Positions 58,441 to 64,000 of a stretch of 64,000 nucleotides of DNA are shown piece by piece; within the stretch, counting starts at the first letter, position 1, and each line of letters begins with the position of its first letter. The stretch comes from Aquilaria yunnanensis. Taxonomy: Eukaryota > Streptophyta > Magnoliopsida > Malvales > Thymelaeaceae. The translations under genes were made by a program, and so were the position numbers. The stretch covers positions 77,714,041 to 77,778,040 of the forward strand of contig CM077598.1 of NCBI GenBank assembly GCA_039654915.1, read 5' to 3'. Below the pieces are notes generated by a model, which did no database searches, had not been told where the DNA came from, and saw nothing but the letters and a program-made list of their open reading frames with translations.

Positions 58441-59856
58441 TGTTGGGTTTCGAGAGCCAAACAGCGCAGCGGAATTTAACCGAAACCCTCCAGGATCCAA
58501 CTGAAACGGGGTAAACCGGATGTTCGAAAAGTTCATACCTAATTTTCGGTTGAGATCTCTCACTCAACTGTAGAGTTGAATGACAAAACCCGAACAGTTA
58601 ATGTGTTCATACTCTCTATGGTATCCACACGAGCCTTTCAGGATCACCACGCTTCCACCACGTCCCGGCAGATGCGTTTCTCTTGCACTCGCAGTGCTAG
58701 CTTGCGTCCTCCAAGGAATTGCAAGAGAAGAGTGCGGCTGTCCTTTTGGGAGGCTAGGGCAAGAAGACATGCGAATTTCTCACTTAAAAGTTGTATTTAT
58801 AGTGAGACTCAACTTCCAGGCCTAATGGGTTTAAAAGCCCTAATCCAATTAGGATTTAATTTTGAGCTTAAGAATGGCTCAACTCCTTGGCCCATTATTA
58901 ATACGAAATTAAAGTGAAACCATAACCCAAATAATTAGCCCATGCACTCTAATGATCCAAATAGCTTTATGTGTGTGACCCAATAGGCTCTTGCCATGTT
59001 GGCAATGATCATAAATCACATTTATGATCATAAGCAATGAGCGGTGTCTAGCAACACATCATTGCTACCCAAGTGACAAGATTGTTGGTGAATCAACTAA
59101 ACCTTTATGATCATCACCGATATATGCCATTGTCCCTTTGTCCAAGATATCAAGACTAAGCACAAGACATGGAATGTGTCACTCTCGTATAGCCCAATCT
59201 TTGGTTTCTTGATTACCGAGTAGACCAACTTAAACTGACGACATTGATATCATATATCAACTCATCGGAGCATGGCCATGCATTTTCTAAGTCTCACTCT
59301 ATCATGGGGCCCAAAGATATCACTCTCGTTACATAGGAGGGACAAATCCCATCTTGATCATACAAATCCCTCCGCATGATATGTGACATACCCAATGACC
59401 TCCTTCAAGTTCACTCAGTTACGAGCAACAAAGGAAAGTATCAAAGTATGTGACTCACATGTAGGGAACCTTGATGATCTTAGGTCGAAGGACTACATAT
59501 ACCATGATCACTATGAGAATCATTTATGACACTCATATAACGATCCATGAAGTGTTCTCATGGTGGGTCGGTCCAGTACACAAGTTCTCCAACTTGTACC
59601 CATATGTAGACTACATATCTCATATTAGTCTCCACATATGCTAGTCATTATGTATTATTGCAACCCGCTCCACAATAATACTAGACTAGGGACGTTTAAG
59701 AATATCATTATTCTAGGGTTACAATTATGTTTATTACGTTACGCAGAAACAAAACAACAAACAAAATTGCTGGATTAATGCCTCAATAAAATATCATGAC
59801 TCAATGTGCAAAAATACAATCATCTCATGATTGACTTTTTGGGCACAACACTAACA
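58441..59856 (-). repeat. copia-family solo LTR, inverted, TSD CCTCG
   Basis: A complete LTR of 1416 bp, TGTTGGGTTTCG to CACTAACA in + strand text, is flanked by CCTCG at 58436-58440 and 59857-59861. It is close to the copy at 18709-20123. Confidence 0.95.
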
Positions 59857-60264
59857 CCTCGACACCAGAATGAGGTTGTAGGAAGGCCTCGAAAGCAGAG
59901 GGGGAAAAGGCCGATGACGTTCACTCATCTGAACGCCACAAGTGCCTGCATTCTTGTGGCCTTCGAAAGGCAAGGGACTACAGTCCCAAGGCCAAAGTCC
60001 ATGACCTCGGAAAATAAGAAAAATATGAAGAAATTCTGCCAATACCACCGAGACCATGGCCACGACACTGAAGACTGCTTCCAGTTAAGGAAGTACATTG
60101 AGTCCCTAATAAAACAAGGCCAACTTCACCGGTACCTTCGGATGCCTTCTCCAAAGGGAAGAAAGGAGGAACAGGGAAGAGGGGACGAGGAGGATTATGA
60201 TTCCGACAGACGTCGGGACCGAAGTCCTCGACAGAATCCACCACCATCGACAGGGGTCATCTAA
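59857..60264 (+). pseudogene. gag: gag of element I, nucleocapsid part
   Basis: After the solo LTR the frame reads RPMTFTHLNATSACILVAFE and the variant knuckle CQYHRDHGHDTEDC, followed by a charged tail and a TAA at 60262-60264. The knuckle is intact here, unlike in A and C. Confidence 0.87.
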
Positions 60265-63200
60265 ACCATCACCACAGGGATACCCTCAGCTAAAAGAAAA
60301 AGGAAGATAAGGGAGATCTCCGTAATGGAGTACGGGAACTCGCCGAATAGGCTTGTTCGCAAAGACGGGTCTACAGTAAAGTTCCCCCATGATGACCCAC
60401 TCCTTGTCACGGCAAGGATAGGGAGTTGGGACGTTAAAAGAGTACTCCTGGATGATGGCTCCAACACCGATGTCATCTTCTCGTACCTACTGCCTAAGAA
60501 AGGCATATCAAGAGGTGATCTCAACACAGTCAATTCCCCCACCTTTGGGGTTGGGCCGTCCGAGCCTCCAGTTGTCGGATGCGTCGATCTACCTTTAATA
60601 TTGAAGGGGACCTCGCCTCAGCATCGGGAAGAACTATTTGCCTCTATTATGATGAAATTCATCATCATTGATGTTCCCTCATCATACAACGCTATCCTCG
60701 GGAGGCAAACTCAAGGCAATCTCCACATCTGCCTCGATGTGAAGTACTTAACGGTCACCTTTGCAACCAAAGAAGGAGACACAGAGGTCTTCATCGATCA
60801 AGCTGAAGTCAGGAAGGTCTCCAGGAGGGCCAGACAAAGCCCAGGCAAGGTCGAAGTACAGACTTCGGCTATGGAAATCACGACAGGCAAAGCGACCACA
60901 AGAGAGGAACTAGAAGAACTGGAAAAAGTTAGGATGGAAGACGTAGAGTTAGTCCCGGCCAGAGCACCCGAGTGGGGAAAAAATTGGTCAAGGGTGACAA
61001 AGATAGACTTGTACCTTTCTTGTTAATGAACAAAGATCTATTCGCCTACTCTCTGAAAGACATGCCTAGGGTCGACCCCAACATAATCCACCATAGTCTC
61101 AAAGTTCGCCCGGACGCTAAACCAGTGCGGCAGAAAAAACAGAATCTGTCATCTCATAAGAATTCCTTCATTAAAGCTGAGGTGCCTAATTGAGGTAGGG
61201 GTAATAAAAGAAGTCAAGTACCCCGAATGGCTCAGTAATGTGGTTATCGCGATGAAGGAAGGGAGTGAAAAACTCTGAATGTGCATCAATTTTCAGAATC
61301 TGAACGTTGCTTGTCCAAAAGACTTCTACCCTTTACCAGCCATAAACCAATTGGTGGACTCAACTGTCGAATACGGTCATCTCAGTTTCCTCGATGCCTT
61401 CAGTGGGTATCATCAAATTCGGATGAACCCTGAAGATGAAGAGAAAACCGCCTTCATCACCGAGGTGGGTACCTACTGCTACGTCAGAATGCGTTTCGGG
61501 CTTAGAAATGCACGGGCCACCGATCAGAGGTTGATGAATAAAGTGTTGGACTCTCAGATTGGAAGAAACATGGAAGCATACATCGATGATATGATAGTTA
61601 AGAGCAGAATGCCTAGTAATCATATCGATGACCTAAACGAAACCTTTCAACAACTTCGGGAGTTCGACATTCACCTCAATCCCGAGAAGTGTGTGTTCAG
61701 AGTAAGTGCAGGGAAGTTCCTTCGGTTTATGGTATCGGAAAGGGGGATAGATGCCAACCTCGAGAAGGTCAAAGCCCTGCTAGGCTTCTGAACACCTACA
61801 ACCATCAAAGATATACAAAGGCTTACAGGAAGAATCACTTCCCATAGTTGGTTCATTTCTAGGTACGGCGACCGATGTCAAATGTTCTTAAAGGTGGTTA
61901 CTAAAACACCCAGGAGTGAAGGCAACTCCAGATTTGAGGAGCACCATCGGAACCCGGAATGGCAGAAAGCTTGGGATGAGCTTAAAAGTTACCTAACCTG
62001 TCTGCCAACACTTCGGTGACCACGGGAAAGAGAACCTCTCATCCTCTGCCTCGCCGTCACTGAAAAAGATGTGAGTTCAGTCTTAGTGAAAGAAGAGGGT
62101 GGGAGGCAGTGGCCAGTATACTATGTGAGCAAGTTCTTACATGGTTCCGAGGTCAGGTACCCAGTGCTTCAAAAAGCTATCTATGCCTTAGTGCTTGCGG
62201 GTAGATGGCTACGACCCTACTTTTAAGGACATCCCATCATTGTCCGAAGTAACCTACCTATACGCGACATAATGAAAAAGGTAGAGCATTTGGGATGGTT
62301 TTCAAAATGGTGTTTCGAGCTCGGAGAGTATGACATTACTTATGAGCCAAGAAGGGCAATAAAGGCCCAAGCATTGGTAGACTTCATCACCGAAATTCTA
62401 GGAATCGAGGATGCCGAAGTCACCTCAGAAGGTCTGATAAGGACTGAACCTGAGTGGAAACTCTTCATCGATGGAGCCTCAGGCGCCGAACATGAAGGCG
62501 CTGGCGTGGTCCTTCGGGGGCCCGAATGCATGGAAGCCACCAAAGCCATCAAATTCAGTCTTGATGTCACCAATAACATCGCCGAATATGAAGCCCTCAT
62601 AGCAGGACTAAAACTGGCCAAAAGAGTCGGTGTAAGAAACCTTAAGGCCCACAGCGACTCGTAGCTAGTAGTCCGGCAGACGAAAGGAGATTACACTGCA
62701 AAGGACCCAACCTTGGCAAAATACCACGATCTCATCAAGGAGCTTGTTAAAGAGTTCGATTCGGTGCAAATAGAAAACATGCCCTGAAGAGATAACGCTT
62801 AAGCCGATACCTTGGCCAAATCCAAGGAACCTACCGACGTGGTGAAAGAACCTAGCACGAAGCTAATGTGCATAGCAACCTCGGGAGCAGGATGGCAAGA
62901 TTCCATCAAAAAATACCTGGCAACTTCGATACTACCCGAAGACTCTGCCGAGGCCGCAAAGGTGCGAAAGTGCTCCGGGAGATACTTCCTCATTGGGGAT
63001 GAACTGTATAGACAAGGATATGCAAGTCCCTTGCAGAAGTGCGTGAGTGAAGAGGATGTTGGAACAATCCTCGAAGAAGTTCATGAGGGGGCCTGTGGTT
63101 CCCATATAGGAACGGACGCCCTCACCGGAGTGATACTTCGCCAAGGTTACTTCTGGCCTACCCCAAGGAAGGATGCAAGGCAATTTGTTTGAAAATGTGA

Positions 63201-64000
63201 CAAGTGCCAAAGACACGCCAGCGTCCAGAGGCTACCCTCAGAGTTAATAACCTCGGCCAACTATCCCTGTCCATTTGCAGTATGGGGTATTGACCTCATC
63301 GGGCCACTCCCAATTGCACCTGGGGGCGTGAAGTTCTACGTGATTGTAGTAGATTACTTCAGTAAATGGGTCGAGGCAGAGCCCCTGGCAGCAATTTTGG
63401 CAAAAGACATAGAAAAATTTGTCTGGAAGAACATCATATGCCGATTCGGCATACCAAGCGTAATAATGGCTGACAATGGCACCCAGTTCATGAACAAGGG
63501 GTGCCAAGAATTCGTGGCTGACCTCGGCATCAACCTACATTTTGCCCCAGTAGCCCATCCTCAAAGTAACGGGCAGGTAGAGGTATCAAACAAAACCATA
63601 AAAGACGGCCTGAGAAAGAGATTGGGGGAGGCAAAGTGAAAATGGCCGGAGGAACTTCCTAGTGTGCTATGGAGTTACCGGACAACGCCCTGAAGAGCCA
63701 CAGGTGAGACGCCTTTTCCACTTGTCTTTGGCGTAGAGGCCATTATCCCCATCGAGGTAGTCCAGCCATCAGTTAGGGTACAAGTGTTCAACAAAGAAGG
63801 GAATGACCTCGGATTAAAAACAAAACTCGACCTAATTGATGAACGCAGAGAAGTGGCCGAACTCAGGAGAAAAGCCATCTAGCAAAGAGTGGCTATGGCC
63901 GCGAACTTACGCATCAGAAAAAAAGAAATTGAAAAGGGAGACCTCATTCTCTGGAAGGCAGAGTTTGAACCCCAAGGGCCGTCTCACGGAGTACTTCGAG
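60265..64000 (+). pseudogene. pol: pol of element I, broken and cut by the window
   Basis: Protease (LLDDGSNTDVIF, about 60442-60477) is in the frame starting near 60325. A frameshift lies near 60975 and a stop near 61191. RT has FLDAFSGYHQIRMNPEDEEK and the catalytic YIDDM (about 61582-61596), with MRFGLRNARAT replacing MPFGLKNAGAT. Further stops are near 61789, 62017, 62224, 62662, 62785, 62800 and 63190. RNase H, archaeal-type RNase H (NIAEYEALIAGLKLA) and integrase (HHCC near 63080, IDLIGPL, ADNGTQF, GQVEVSNK) are all recognisable in pieces. Confidence 0.9.

Larger units (their letters stand above)
56432..64000 (+). mobile_element. Tat-type element I (3' part beyond window)
   Basis: 5' LTR, primer site, gag (split by a copia solo LTR) and pol up to the integrase C-terminus follow in order. 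Many stops and frameshifts show that it is inactive. The antisense gene and the 3' LTR would follow past 64000. Confidence 0.9.

Overview
The window is plant nuclear DNA, almost certainly from an angiosperm. It consists almost entirely of nested LTR retrotransposons, and I see no ordinary host gene, tRNA or rRNA gene. The elements are Ty3/gypsy of the Tat type (dual RNase H, tRNA-Asp-like primer site), Ty1/copia with a tRNA-iMet primer site, and long non-coding TG...CA units with 5-bp target duplications. The species cannot be named from the sequence.

Layout. (1) 1-10602: Tat element A on the + strand. Its 5' LTR is cut by the window start. It has gag-pol, a hairpin repeat array, a spliced antisense gene, and a 3' LTR at 9736-10602. 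A sits inside a copia solo LTR (remnant 10603-10884), which itself sits in the antisense gene of an older Tat element E (10885-12690). (2) 12691-39487: a copia element with 1415-bp LTRs. Solo LTRs of its own family interrupt it at 16428-17842 and 18709-20123, and Tat element B (minus strand, 20942-36652, TSD GATGG) sits in its reverse transcriptase. The 5' LTR of B carries a 4.65-kb TG...CA unit (31330-35982, TSD TCACT). (3) 39488-41082: right part of another long LTR-like unit. (4) 41083-50595: decayed Tat element C. (5) 50596-56431: Tat LTR and gag remnants on the minus strand (G, F), interrupted by a Tat solo LTR (51530-52502, TSD GATGC) and a 2.55-kb unit (53614-56168, TSD AGGGC). (6) 56432-64000: Tat element I on the + strand, with a copia solo LTR in gag (58441-59856, TSD CCTCG), running off the window.

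The most notable system is the antisense gene of the Tat elements, between pol and the 3' LTR. It has four exons with consistent GT/AG junctions and intron phases and its own TATA box about 295 bp before the ATG. The product is about 708 residues: a Transposase_28-like N-terminal region, a basic and acidic linker and a C-terminal coiled coil. The reading frame is open across all four exons in A, has two nonsense codons in B, and is decayed in C; the part of exon 1 left in E is open. Exon 3 is 260 nt in A, B and C. The gene converges on gag-pol, and a small array of RNA hairpins lies between the two 3' ends. Second, the gag start codon of these elements lies inside the LTR, so the reading frame runs through the LTR end and the primer-binding site. 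Coordinates, splice junctions and mismatch counts were worked out by eye.
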